Positions 1-8,967 of a stretch of 64,000 bases of DNA are shown one piece after another. Under the pieces are notes generated by a model. It saw nothing but the letters and a program-made list of their open reading frames with translations. It was not told the origin of the DNA and ran no database searches. The stretch is from Aquibium sp. ELW1220 (lineage in GTDB: Bacteria > Pseudomonadota > Alphaproteobacteria > Rhizobiales > Rhizobiaceae). The first letter of the stretch is position 1; every line of letters starts with the position of its first letter. Made by a program: the position numbers and the translations under genes. Location: NCBI RefSeq assembly GCF_030398385.1, contig NZ_JAOAOQ010000015.1, positions 62,001 to 126,000 on the forward strand, written 5' to 3'.

Positions 1-1
1 G

Positions 2-3000
2 GCGCGCGCCAACGAGTTCGGCGACCGCCTGGAAGAAGGCCGCAGCCGTCTCACCGAGCAGCTCGACGTCGACCTGCGCCACCTGCAGGACGCACGCGGC
101 GAACTGACCCGGACGCTGGAAGGCGACATCAACGCCCTCGACAGCGCGCTGACCACGCAGGTCGACAAGCTCTCCGTCAGCCGTGAAGCCTTCTCCCGGT
201 CGCTGGAGCGTGAACTCGCCGGCATCGACACGCTGGTGGCCTCGAGCCTCGACCGGCTTTCGCAGGGCCGTGGCAACGTGGTGAAGGCGATGCAGGGCGA
301 GATCTCCAATGTCGAGGAGGCCTTCTCGGCCAGCCTCAACAAGCTCGTCGAGGGCCGCAGCGCCCTCACCTCGGCGCTCAACGACGACCTCCAGAACCTG
401 CAGACCGCGCGCGGCGAGATCGACGATTCCGTCGTCGGCCACATCGGCAAGCTCGCCGAAGGCCGCAAGCTCTTCCGCAAGGCGCTCGAGGAGGATCTCG
501 GCCACCTCGCCCAGACACGGTCGGAGATCGACGAGGTCATCGCCAACCACGTCGGCAAGCTGGCCGACGGGCGCACGACGCTCACGACGGCGCTCGAGAA
601 GGATCTGGCGACGGTGGGCGACTTCGTCGCGAACCAGATCGCCAAGCTCGACGAAGGCCGCACGACGCTGAACGCGGCCTACCAGGAAGATCTGCGCCGC
701 CTCGGCGAGACCCGCGCCGAGATCGACGCGGCAGCCGCCGCGCATCTGGAGCGTCTCGCGGCGAGCCGCGGATCGCTCACGCAGGCGCTGAAGGGCGAGC
801 TGGCGGAAGTCGCCCAGTCCGTCGCCGACCATCTCGATCGGATGGCGGACGGCCGCACGAGCCTCTCGTCCTCCGTCAAGGAGGACATCTCCACCATCGA
901 GGAGGTCGTGGCGCGGCAGATCGAGAAGATCTCCGAGGGCCGCATCACGCTGGCCGACGCGCTGCAGAGCGACCTGTCGCAGGTGGCCGGCGCCATTGCG
1001 CAGCATCTCGACCGCATGTCCGACGCCCGTTCCACGCTGAACGAATCGATCTCCGGCAGCATCGCCGAGATCGAGGGGTCCGTGGACCGCCAGATCGGCA
1101 AGCTGACGGAGAACCGCAGCCTGCTGACCCAGGCGCTCGAAGGCGACCTCTCCAGCATCTCGGCGGCGCTGTCGCAGCACGTCGACAAGATCGCCGAGGG
1201 CCGCGGCATGCTCAAGGGCGCCTTGAGCGAGGACATGGAACGCCTGGAGCAGGCTCGCTCCGAGCTCGACGGGCTGGTCATCGGCCACATCGGCAAGCTG
1301 GCGGAGGGGCGCAAGCTCTTCAAGAAGGCGCTCGACGAGGATCTGGGCCGGCTCGCCGGCGCCCGCGCCGAGATCGACGACGTGGTCGTCGGGCACGTGG
1401 CCAAGCTGGCCGAGGGACGCTCGACGCTGTTGGAAGCCCTCGACACCGACATGCGCCAGATCCACGATGCCCGCTCCGGCATCGAGTCCATCGTTTCCGA
1501 CCAGCTCGCGCGCATCTCGCAGGGACGCGACGAACTGACCCGTGCGATGGAAGCCGATCTCAACCGGCTGGGCGAGACCCGGGACCTGCTGGACCGCGCC
1601 GTGGCCGAGCAGATCGGCCGCCTCGCCGACAGCCGAGGCATCCTGACCGGAGCACTGGACGAGGATCTGGCCAAGCTTGCCGAAACCCGCTCGATGATCG
1701 ATTCGGTCGTGCGCGAGCACATGGACACCTTCGCCAACCGCAGGCAGGAACTGACTGCGGCGCTGGGCGCGGACCTGGCCCAGATCACCGGCGCGAGCGA
1801 GGCCATCGACGGCTCCGTGACGACCCAGGTGAGCAAGCTGGCGGAAGCCCGCAACATCATGACGCGCGCGCTCGAACAGGACATGCTGAAGCTCGGCGAA
1901 ACCCGCGCGGCGATCGACGCGGCGCTCCAGGCGCATCTGGGCCTCCTGGCATCGAGCCGCGGCGAACTCACCGAGGCGCTGTCGAACGACGTCGAGCGCA
2001 TCGACGAAGCGTTCCGCCGGCAGACCGGCGTCATCGAGGAGCGCACCGAGACGATGCAGCGGGCGCTCAATGCGGGCATCGATAACGTGCGCAGCGCGAT
2101 CGAGAACAGCGCGATCGTCGTTGCCGGCTCGCTGCGCGACAAGATGGCCGAGGTCACGTCCAGGCTCACCGACGAGGCCGGGCGCATCTTCTCCGATGCC
2201 GACCAGCAGTTCGCGAACCGGATCGATCTCACCTCCAACGTTCTGGCCGAGCGGGCGACCGACTTCGCCTCGACCTTCGACGAGGCCGAGCGCCGCCTGG
2301 CCGAGCGCGTCAACCTGACCGGCGAGCACCTTTCGCAGCGTGCGTCGGAGCTCTCGGGCGTGTTCGACGAGGCAGACCGCAAGCTCGCCGATCGTGCCGG
2401 CCAGACGGCGATCGTGCTCACCTCCCGCGCCGAGGAGATCGCACGCAGCTTCGAGGAGGCCGACCATCGCCTGCTCGCCCGCGCCGAGGACACCGCACGT
2501 ACACTCGAGGAACGCTCGCAGGGCATCGCCAACGCCTTCGACGACGCGGAACGCCGGATCTACGCGCGCGCCGAGGAGACGACCCAGTCGCTGCTCGAAC
2601 ATTCCAAGGGCATCGCCGGGGCCTACGAGCAGGCCGAGCGGCGCATGATCGAACGTGCCGACGAGACCGCCGCCCGCCTGGCGGAACGCTCCACAACCAT
2701 CGCCGTGACCTTCGAGGAAGCGGAGAGCCGGATGTTCTCGCGCGCCGAAGAGAGCGCAGGCACGATCGCCGCCCGCTCGCGCGACATCGTCGGCGTGTTC
2801 GACGAGGCAGAGGAGCGCCTTGTGGCGCGGGTCGGCGAGACGTCCGCCGCCCTCTCCGAGAAGGCCAAGGAGGTCGTCTATGCGTTCTCCGAGGTCGAGG
2901 ACAGCCTGATCAAGCGGGCCGACCGCACGACGGGCACGCTGATCGACCGGTCCAAGGAGATCATTGAGGCCTATGCACAGGCCGAGGAAGAGCTGGCGGT

Positions 3001-5740
3001 GAAGGTCGACCAGACCGCAACGAACCTGATCGACCGCACCAAGGCCGTGACGGGCGTTTTCGACGATTCCAGCCGCGTGCTGTTCCAGCGGGCGCAGACC
3101 ACGGTCGACGCGCTCACCGAGCGGGCCGGCGCGGTGGCGGACATCTTCGACGAATCCAGCCGCGTCGTGATGCAGCGGGCGGAGACCACCGTCGAGGCGC
3201 TCACCGAACGGGCCAGCGCGATCGCCGGCATCTTCGACGAGTCCAGCCGCGTCGTCGTCCAGCGCGCGGAGACCACCGTCGAGGCGCTCACCGAGCGTGC
3301 CAGCGCGATTGCCGGCATCTTCGACGAGTCCAGCCGCGTCGTCGTCCAGCGCGCGGAGACCACCGTCGAGGCGCTCACCGAGCGTGCCAGCGCGATTGCC
3401 GGCATCTTCGACGAGTCCAGCCGCGTCGTCGTCCAGCGCGCGGAGACGACCGCCGGTGCGCTGACCGAGCGCGCCAACGCCATCGCCGGCGTCTTCGACG
3501 AGTCCAGCCGCATCGTCGTTCAGCGGGCGGAGACGTCGGCCGAAGCGCTCACCGAGCGCGCCAACGCGCTTGCCGGCGTCTTCGACGAGTCCGGCCGAAC
3601 CGTGATCCAGCGGGTGGAAGCGTCGGTCGATTCGCTCACCGAACGGGCCAGCGCGCTCGCCGGCATCTTCGACGAATCCAGCCGCCTCGTGGTTCAGCGT
3701 GCGGAAGCGACGGTGGATTCGCTCGCTCAGCGCGCCGGGGCCGTGGCCGATGTCTTTGCGGACGCCGATCGGCGTATCGCCGTCCGCGCACAGCTCAGCG
3801 CCGAGGAACTGCGCGAACGCGCGGCCCAGATCGAGGCGTCGATGTCCAACGTCGAAGCCCGCCTCGAAGCCAGCGCCGACGTGGTTGCAGGCCGCTTCAA
3901 CGAGCAGGTCGCGAATGTCGAAGGCCTGCTGGCAGCAAGCTCGGAGCGGATGGGCCAGGCGCTCGTGGAGCAGGTCGCCAGGACTGAGACCCAGCTGGTC
4001 TCGCGCGCCAACGTCATCGCCGAGACCTTCTCTGCGGTGAACCAGCACATCGAGCAGAGCACCTCGGATGCGGCGGCGACCCTCGACGGCCGCACCCGCG
4101 AGTTCAACGAGATGCTGGCCAGCCGCGCATCCGACATCGGGCGCGTCATCGACGAAAAGGGACGCCCGCTGATCGAGAGGTTCGTGGAGAGCGGCGGCGA
4201 TCTGCAGAAGGGCCTCGAGGCCGCCACCCAGAAAGCCACCGACACGCTGCGGGCCGAGAACGCGGCGCTCGTCAACGCGCTCGCATCGCGCACCGCCGAG
4301 ACGCTCGCCGCCATGGAAGGGGCGCGTGTCTCCCTGTCGGGCAATGTCAACGAACTGCTCGACAGGCTCACCCGGTCGAACGCCCAGCTGGGCGATCTTG
4401 TGGGTCTCGCCGAGAAGAACCTCGGCGCGATCGACAGCCGCCTCGTCGATACGACGCGCAGCTTCAGCGCATCGGCCGAGAAGGCGTCCGAAACCTTCAG
4501 CAGCTCGGCCCGGATGATCGACACCAACGCCAGCCGTCTGTCGGACATCTCCTCGCAGACGCTCCGCGAGGTGGCAGCCATCGCCAACCGCTTCGACGAG
4601 CACGGCCGCCTGCTGGCCCAGGCGCGCGACATGCTCGGCTCGGCCCAGTCCAGTCTCTCCACCACCATGGAAGAGAGGCAGGCGGCACTCGAGCAGCTCT
4701 CGGTCGGCCTGGTCAAGAAGTCCGAGGACATCGAGCGCATGATGCGGTCCTTCGAGGGCATCGTCGGCAAGGCGATGGAGAAGGTCGAGGGCCGTACCAT
4801 GGCGTCGACGCAGCAGATCCGCGACGCCATCTCCGAGGTCATCGAATCGGCGACGGATCGGTTCGCGGGCGCGACCGAGGAGATCCGCCGTACCGCCGGC
4901 GCCATCCGCAGCGAACTCGAGGACACGCGCTCCGAACTGAAGCGTGGCGTCCTGCAGCTGCCCGAAGAGGCGCGCGAATCGACGGGCGCCATCCGTCGGG
5001 CGGTCGGCGAGCAGATCGCCGCGCTGAAGGAGCTCGCCGACATCGTCGCCAAGTCCGGCCGCATGTACGACGCGACGCCGGCTCCGCGATCGGCCGCCCC
5101 TGCCCCGCAGCCGGCCGCAGTGGCCACGCAGCCGGCCCGTCCGGCGCCGCAGCCGCAGCAGCCCGTACGGCAGGCGCCGGAGCCGCAGGCCCGCGCACCC
5201 GAGCCGCAGCCCGCGGCTGCGGCTGCGCCGGCGCTGCGCGGCACGGTCGAACCGGCTCCGGCACCCGCAACCCGGGACGCCGGACAGCAGGACGGCTGGG
5301 TGCAGAACCTGCTCCGCAGGGCATCGCAGGACGAGGCGCCAGCAGCGTCGCAGCCGGCACCCGCCGCTCCCGCACAGCCCCGGCGTCCGCAGTCCAGCGT
5401 CGTGGAATCGCTGAACTCGCTTTCGGGCGACATCGCCAAGGCAATCGACCATGACGCTTCGGTCGAGCTTTGGCAGCGATACCGCCGCGGCGAGCGCAAC
5501 GTCTTCACCCGCCGGCTGTACACGCTGAAGGGCCAGCAGACCTTCGACGAGATCCGTCGCAAGTATCAGTCGGACGCGGATTTCCGGACCGCCGTCGACC
5601 GCTACTGCGAGGACTTCGAGAAGCTGCTTCAGGACGTGGCCCGCAACGACCGCGACCAGACGGTGACGCAGACCTACCTGACCTCGGACACGGGCAAGGT
5701 CTACACCATGCTGGCTCATGCCAGCGGGCGCCTGCGCTGA
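2..5740 (+). CDS. Giant coiled-coil repeat protein, growth pole ring (GPR/RgsE)-like, 5' truncated
   Basis: The reading frame is open from the first bases of the window, so the start lies upstream; 1912 residues are visible. The N-terminal third repeats a unit of about 34 residues built around a GKLAEGR-like core. The middle repeats a 29-residue unit (FDExxRxxxxRAExTxxxLxER) from about nt 2190 to 3780. A further coiled coil follows, then a Pro/Ala/Gln-rich linker (about nt 5075-5400) and a compact charged C-terminal domain. Size, apolipoprotein-like repeats and the tail fit the giant rhizobial GPR/RgsE protein, which forms a ring at the growing pole in Agrobacterium and Sinorhizobium. That identity is inferred from architecture; the N-terminal membrane segments expected of the family would be outside the window. 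It ends at a strong terminator shared with the convergent carboxylase gene. Confidence 0.65.
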   Translation, partial: ARANEFGDRLEEGRSRLTEQLDVDLRHLQDARGELTRTLEGDINALDSALTTQVDKLSVSREAFSRSLERELAGIDTLVASSLDRLSQGRGNVVKAMQGEISNVEEAFSASLNKLVEGRSALTSALNDDLQNLQTARGEIDDSVVGHIGKLAEGRKLFRKALEEDLGHLAQTRSEIDEVIANHVGKLADGRTTLTTALEKDLATVGDFVANQIAKLDEGRTTLNAAYQEDLRRLGETRAEIDAAAAAHLERLAASRGSLTQALKGELAEVAQSVADHLDRMADGRTSLSSSVKEDISTIEEVVARQIEKISEGRITLADALQSDLSQVAGAIAQHLDRMSDARSTLNESISGSIAEIEGSVDRQIGKLTENRSLLTQALEGDLSSISAALSQHVDKIAEGRGMLKGALSEDMERLEQARSELDGLVIGHIGKLAEGRKLFKKALDEDLGRLAGARAEIDDVVVGHVAKLAEGRSTLLEALDTDMRQIHDARSGIESIVSDQLARISQGRDELTRAMEADLNRLGETRDLLDRAVAEQIGRLADSRGILTGALDEDLAKLAETRSMIDSVVREHMDTFANRRQELTAALGADLAQITGASEAIDGSVTTQVSKLAEARNIMTRALEQDMLKLGETRAAIDAALQAHLGLLASSRGELTEALSNDVERIDEAFRRQTGVIEERTETMQRALNAGIDNVRSAIENSAIVVAGSLRDKMAEVTSRLTDEAGRIFSDADQQFANRIDLTSNVLAERATDFASTFDEAERRLAERVNLTGEHLSQRASELSGVFDEADRKLADRAGQTAIVLTSRAEEIARSFEEADHRLLARAEDTARTLEERSQGIANAFDDAERRIYARAEETTQSLLEHSKGIAGAYEQAERRMIERADETAARLAERSTTIAVTFEEAESRMFSRAEESAGTIAARSRDIVGVFDEAEERLVARVGETSAALSEKAKEVVYAFSEVEDSLIKRADRTTGTLIDRSKEIIEAYAQAEEELAVKVDQTATNLIDRTKAVTGVFDDSSRVLFQRAQTTVDALTERAGAVADIFDESSRVVMQRAETTVEALTERASAIAGIFDESSRVVVQRAETTVEALTERASAIAGIFDESSRVVVQRAETTVEALTERASAIAGIFDESSRVVVQRAETTAGALTERANAIAGVFDESSRIVVQRAETSAEALTERANALAGVFDESGRTVIQRVEASVDSLTERASALAGIFDESSRLVVQRAEATVDSLAQRAGAVADVFADADRRIAVRAQLSAEELRERAAQIEASMSNVEARLEASADVVAGRFNEQVANVEGLLAASSERMGQALVEQVARTETQLVSRANVIAETFSAVNQHIEQSTSDAAATLDGRTREFNEMLASRASDIGRVIDEKGRPLIERFVESGGDLQKGLEAATQKATDTLRAENAALVNALASRTAETLAAMEGARVSLSGNVNELLDRLTRSNAQLGDLVGLAEKNLGAIDSRLVDTTRSFSASAEKASETFSSSARMIDTNASRLSDISSQTLREVAAIANRFDEHGRLLAQARDMLGSAQSSLSTTMEERQAALEQLSVGLVKKSEDIERMMRSFEGIVGKAMEKVEGRTMASTQQIRDAISEVIESATDRFAGATEEIRRTAGAIRSELEDTRSELKRGVLQLPEEARESTGAIRRAVGEQIAALKELADIVAKSGRMYDATPAPRSAAPAPQPAAVATQPARPAPQPQQPVRQAPEPQARAPEPQPAAAAAPALRGTVEPAPAPATRDAGQQDGWVQNLLRRASQDEAPAASQPAPAAPAQPRRPQSSVVESLNSLSGDIAKAIDHDASVELWQRYRRGERNVFTRRLYTLKGQQTFDEIRRKYQSDADFRTAVDRYCEDFEKLLQDVARNDRDQTVTQTYLTSDTGKVYTMLAHASGRLR
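3050..3780 (+). repeat. Tandem 87-bp coding repeat array inside the GPR-like gene
   Basis: Period is exactly 87 bp (29 codons): the GCCGGC..TTCGACGA landmark recurs at 3224, 3311, 3398 and 3485. The tract 3224-3447 is a perfect period-87 repeat (two full copies plus 50 bp of a third). Flanking copies on both sides are diverged. Because 87 is a multiple of 3, gain or loss of a copy keeps the frame. Confidence 0.9.
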
Positions 5741-5788
5741 CGCGACCGGAAGGACGACAGGGCGGCCCTGGCCGCGCGCGGTAAAGAA

Positions 5789-5817
5789 AAACCCCGGGCG
5801 AATGACCCGGGGTTTGT
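5789..5817. terminator. Bidirectional terminator between the GPR-like gene and pccA
   Basis: 10-bp perfect stem AAACCCCGGG (5789-5798) with CCCGGGGTTT (5806-5815) and a 7-nt loop. A runs on the left and T residues on the right let it serve both convergent genes. Confidence 0.8.
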
Positions 5818-5901
5818 CGTTGCGTCGGAGGGAGTGGCTGACGGGTTGACGGCGCCGCTGACGACAGGAGGAGCCGCCGGCGCGGCAGCGGCGCTGCCGG
5901 G

Positions 5902-7914
5902 TCAGGCAAACTCCATGATCACCGCGTCGACCGCGAGGCTCTCGCCCGGCTTGGCATTGATCCTGGAGACCGTGAGGTCGCGTTCGGCGCGCAGCACGTT
6001 CTCCATCTTCATGGCCTCGACGACGGCGAGCGTCTCGCCCGCCTTGACCTCCTGGCCCTCCACCACCGCGATGGAGACCACCATTCCGGGCATGGGGCAG
6101 AGCAGAAGCCTCGACGTGTCGGGCGGCACCTTCACGGGCATCAGCCGGTCGAGCGCCGCCGTGTCGGGCAGCATTGCGCGGGCGGTGACCGACATGCCCT
6201 TCCAGGCGATCCGGATGGCGTTGGTGACGGGACGAAGCTGTGCCGACACCGCCCGCCCGCCGATCGTTCCCTTCCAGACGGGTTCACCCGGCCTCCAGTC
6301 GGAGGCGACGGTGATGGGTTCGGCGCCGTCCACCGCGACGTCCATCTCCAGCGGGATCGAGATCATGCCGGCCGTCACGGTCATCTGGAGATAATCGTCG
6401 CCGATCCGCACCACCCAGTTCGGCTTCAGCGCGCCCGAATGCGGCGCCAGCCGCCCGGGCAGGCGGTCCAGGCGGTCCTTGCGCAGCAGCTCGATGGACA
6501 GCGCCAGCGCTGCCAGCACCTGCCTGTCCTCGCGCGACGGCGCGATCGGCGCGAAGCCGTCGGGATATTCTTCCGCGATGAAGGCCGTCGACAGCCGGCC
6601 TTCACGCCAGCGCGGGTGCTGCATCAGCGCGGCGAGGAAGGGGATGTTGTGCTCGATCCCGTCCACCACGAAGCTGTCGAGCGCATCCGACATGGCGTCG
6701 ATCGCCTGGAGCCGGGTCGGCGCCCAGGTGCACAGCTTGGCGATCATCGGATCGTAGTACATCGAGATCTCGGCACCCTCGGTGACGCCGGTATCGTTGC
6801 GGATGACGATGTCGCCGAACCGGCCCTCCGCCGGCGGCCGATAGCGGGAGAGACGGCCGATCGAGGGCAGGAAGTTGCGGTAGGGATCTTCGGCATAGAG
6901 CCGGCTCTCGACCGCCCAGCCGCCGAGCGTCACGTCGTCCTGGCGAATGGCGAGCGTCTCGCCGGCAGCCACCCGGATCATCTGCTCGACGAGGTCGATC
7001 CCGGTGACGAGTTCCGTCACCGGATGTTCGACCTGCAGCCGCGTGTTCATCTCGAGGAAGTAGAAGTTGCGGTCCTTGTCGACGATGAACTCGACGGTGC
7101 CGGCGCTCTGGTAGTCGACGGCCTTCGCCAGCGCCACAGACTGCTCGCCCATGGCGCGCCGGGTCGCCGCGTCGAGGAACGGCGACGGCGCCTCCTCCAC
7201 GACCTTCTGGTTGCGCCGCTGGATCGAGCATTCGCGCTCGCCGAGATAGATGACGTTGCCGTGCGCGTCGCCGAGCACCTGGATCTCGATGTGGCGCGGA
7301 TCCACCACGAACTTCTCGATGAAGACGCGGTCGTCGCCGAAGGAGGACTTGGCCTCGTTCTTCGACGACTGGAACCCCTCGCGCGTTTCCGCCTCGTTCC
7401 ACGCGATGCGCATGCCCTTTCCGCCACCGCCGGCCGAGGCCTTGATCATGACCGGGTAGCCGATCTCCGAGGCGATCCGGACGGCATGATCGGCATCGTC
7501 GATGACGCCGAGATAGCCAGGCACCGTGGAGACCTGCGCGGCATTGGCGAATTTCTTCGATTCGATCTTGTCGCCCATCGCCTCGATCGCCCTCGGCTTC
7601 GGGCCTATGAAGACGATGCCCTCCTTCTCGAGCGCCGCGCAGAAGGACGCGCGCTCCGACAGGAAGCCGTAGCCGGGATGCACGGCTTCGGCACCGGTCT
7701 GCTTGCAGGCCGCGATGATGCGCTCGGGGAGAAGATAGCTCTGGGCGGCCGCCGGCGGGCCGATGTGGACGGCCTCGTCCGCCATCTCGACATGGACGGC
7801 GTCGCGATCCGCATCCGAATAGACTGCAACGGTGGCGATTCCCATCCGGCGGGCGGTCTTGATGACGCGGCAGGCGATCTCGCCGCGGTTGGCGATGAGG
7901 ATCTTCTTGAACAT
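5902..7914 (-). CDS. pccA: Acetyl/propionyl-CoA carboxylase alpha subunit (biotin carboxylase plus biotin carrier)
   Basis: 670 residues. It carboxylates its own biotin with ATP and bicarbonate for transfer to an acyl-CoA by a beta subunit, typically propionyl-CoA to methylmalonyl-CoA. Visible in order: biotin carboxylase N-terminal domain starting FKKILIANRGEIA, ATP-grasp domain with the GGGGKGMR glycine loop, biotin carboxylase C-terminal domain, a BT linker, and a C-terminal biotinyl domain with EAMKMEN (biotinyl lysine near residue 636). The ATG at 7914 is chosen over an upstream in-frame start because it gives the usual family N-terminus and has a GGGGGAG ribosome site. The beta subunit (pccB) is not in the window. 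The length fits PccA-type rather than shorter AccC proteins; 3-methylcrotonyl-CoA carboxylase alpha is a less likely alternative. Confidence 0.88.
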   Translation of the reverse strand: MFKKILIANRGEIACRVIKTARRMGIATVAVYSDADRDAVHVEMADEAVHIGPPAAAQSYLLPERIIAACKQTGAEAVHPGYGFLSERASFCAALEKEGIVFIGPKPRAIEAMGDKIESKKFANAAQVSTVPGYLGVIDDADHAVRIASEIGYPVMIKASAGGGGKGMRIAWNEAETREGFQSSKNEAKSSFGDDRVFIEKFVVDPRHIEIQVLGDAHGNVIYLGERECSIQRRNQKVVEEAPSPFLDAATRRAMGEQSVALAKAVDYQSAGTVEFIVDKDRNFYFLEMNTRLQVEHPVTELVTGIDLVEQMIRVAAGETLAIRQDDVTLGGWAVESRLYAEDPYRNFLPSIGRLSRYRPPAEGRFGDIVIRNDTGVTEGAEISMYYDPMIAKLCTWAPTRLQAIDAMSDALDSFVVDGIEHNIPFLAALMQHPRWREGRLSTAFIAEEYPDGFAPIAPSREDRQVLAALALSIELLRKDRLDRLPGRLAPHSGALKPNWVVRIGDDYLQMTVTAGMISIPLEMDVAVDGAEPITVASDWRPGEPVWKGTIGGRAVSAQLRPVTNAIRIAWKGMSVTARAMLPDTAALDRLMPVKVPPDTSRLLLCPMPGMVVSIAVVEGQEVKAGETLAVVEAMKMENVLRAERDLTVSRINAKPGESLAVDAVIMEFA

Positions 7915-8050
7915 GGACTGCTCCCCCGGGACGATTGAGACTCTTCTTATGGATATCAGCGGCATGGCTCAAGGTGGCATCGCATCGCGCGCCGACGGCG
8001 ACCGGTGTGCACAGGCTCTCGGGCATACAGACGAAACCCGGTGCGGGACG

Positions 8051-8422
8051 TCAGCCCCGCGCGATGGCGATGATCGCCGACGTGGCCCAGAGAGCAATCG
8101 CCGTGCCAAGCCACCACATGGCTTTCTGGGCGAGCTGCTGGCGCATGGCATCGACGATGAGCGTCCTGGCGACCGGCTTGGCCGGCCGGTCCGCCTCCGC
8201 GAGCATGATCCAGACCTCGGTCTCCTCGACGCGCCGGCGCCGATGATACAGCCGGGCGCAGGTCGCCATGGCGAAGGACAGGATGAAGAAGCCCGCCGCC
8301 CCGAGGCGAAGGCTGAGCGCCATGTCGTGCGCGGTTCCCATCATCACCATGAGAATGGCGATGCCGGTGAACCCGGACGCACGGAGAACCGCGAACCGCG
8401 CCAGATGCGTGATCTTTTCCAC
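8051..8422 (-). CDS. Small membrane protein of unknown function
   Basis: 123 residues from a GTG start with GGAG seven bases upstream; longer in-frame starts run into low-complexity Arg/Ser residues and lack a ribosome site. Two hydrophobic segments lie at about residues 15-32 and 38-55, then a charged stretch (HRRRRVEETEVW) and a third hydrophobic segment at the C-terminus (about 97-120). No family recognised. It follows the next membrane gene on the same strand by 70 bp and is probably co-transcribed with it. Confidence 0.6.
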   Translation of the reverse strand: MEKITHLARFAVLRASGFTGIAILMVMMGTAHDMALSLRLGAAGFFILSFAMATCARLYHRRRRVEETEVWIMLAEADRPAKPVARTLIVDAMRQQLAQKAMWWLGTAIALWATSAIIAIARG

Positions 8423-8492
8423 AGGCAGTCTCCGGCATGCCCCCGACGCGACAGGATAGCATGGCGTGCGGAAGCCCGCGAAATCCGGCCAT

Positions 8493-8897
8493 TCAAAACA
8501 GCGTGACGACCGACAGGTAGATCGGGATGAAGAGCGGCGGCACGCCGAGGAACGCATCCCCGAACAGGAAAAGCTTGAGGAAGAAGAAGAGGAACGCGGC
8601 GTAGAGCGAGACCGCGAAGGGCAAAAGGAAGCCCGGCGTGATCGGCGCGGTCAGCGCCAGCAGCGGGTCGGTCACGCGCTTGAGGACGACGAAGAACACG
8701 ATGTCGCGGTCCACCCCGACGAGGAATTCCAGAACCCCGCGCGAGAAAAGGAATGCCGCCAGGGCCGTCAGTGCGTAGGTGCCGCCGAGATAGATCGCCA
8801 CGGCCTGGGGTGCGCCGCCGAGGATGAACGTGACGACGGCGACGAGATAGGTCGCCACCAGTATGAGAAGCCCGGTAAGGGCTGAAGCCTGATTCAT
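8493..8897 (-). CDS. Four-helix membrane protein of unknown function
   Basis: 134 residues with about four hydrophobic segments (roughly residues 5-27, 33-50, 80-105 and 115-134) and a charged loop GVDRDIVFFVVLKR in the middle. No signal peptide cleavage site and no recognised domain. It lies downstream of the Na+/solute symporter but is separated from it by a strong hairpin, so it may start its own transcript. No function can be assigned. Confidence 0.6.
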   Translation of the reverse strand: MNQASALTGLLILVATYLVAVVTFILGGAPQAVAIYLGGTYALTALAAFLFSRGVLEFLVGVDRDIVFFVVLKRVTDPLLALTAPITPGFLLPFAVSLYAAFLFFFLKLFLFGDAFLGVPPLFIPIYLSVVTLF

Positions 8898-8923
8898 GTG
8901 CGATGTCCGTGGAGCCGAAACGA

Positions 8924-8949
8924 AACGCAGGGCCCGGAGGCCCTGCGTT
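8924..8949 (-). terminator. Terminator of the symporter operon
   Basis: Perfect 11-bp stem (8924-8934 with 8939-8949) and a 4-nt loop. On the minus strand it is followed by a short T-containing stretch (TCGTTTCGG). Confidence 0.75.
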
Positions 8950-8967
8950 CATTGCATAGCGGTTTCG

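Noticed and set aside
679-2532. Long open frame antisense to the GPR-like gene (and another at 3727-5562)
   Set aside because: Ser/Arg-rich composition mirrors the repetitive GC-rich sense codons; no ribosome site, motif or independent codon pattern.
3050-3780. Tandem repeats as a CRISPR array
   Set aside because: The repeats are contiguous 87-bp coding units without unique spacers and keep the reading frame.
6439-7938. 499-codon open frame antisense to pccA
   Set aside because: Shadow of a high-GC gene; the sense strand encodes an intact carboxylase.
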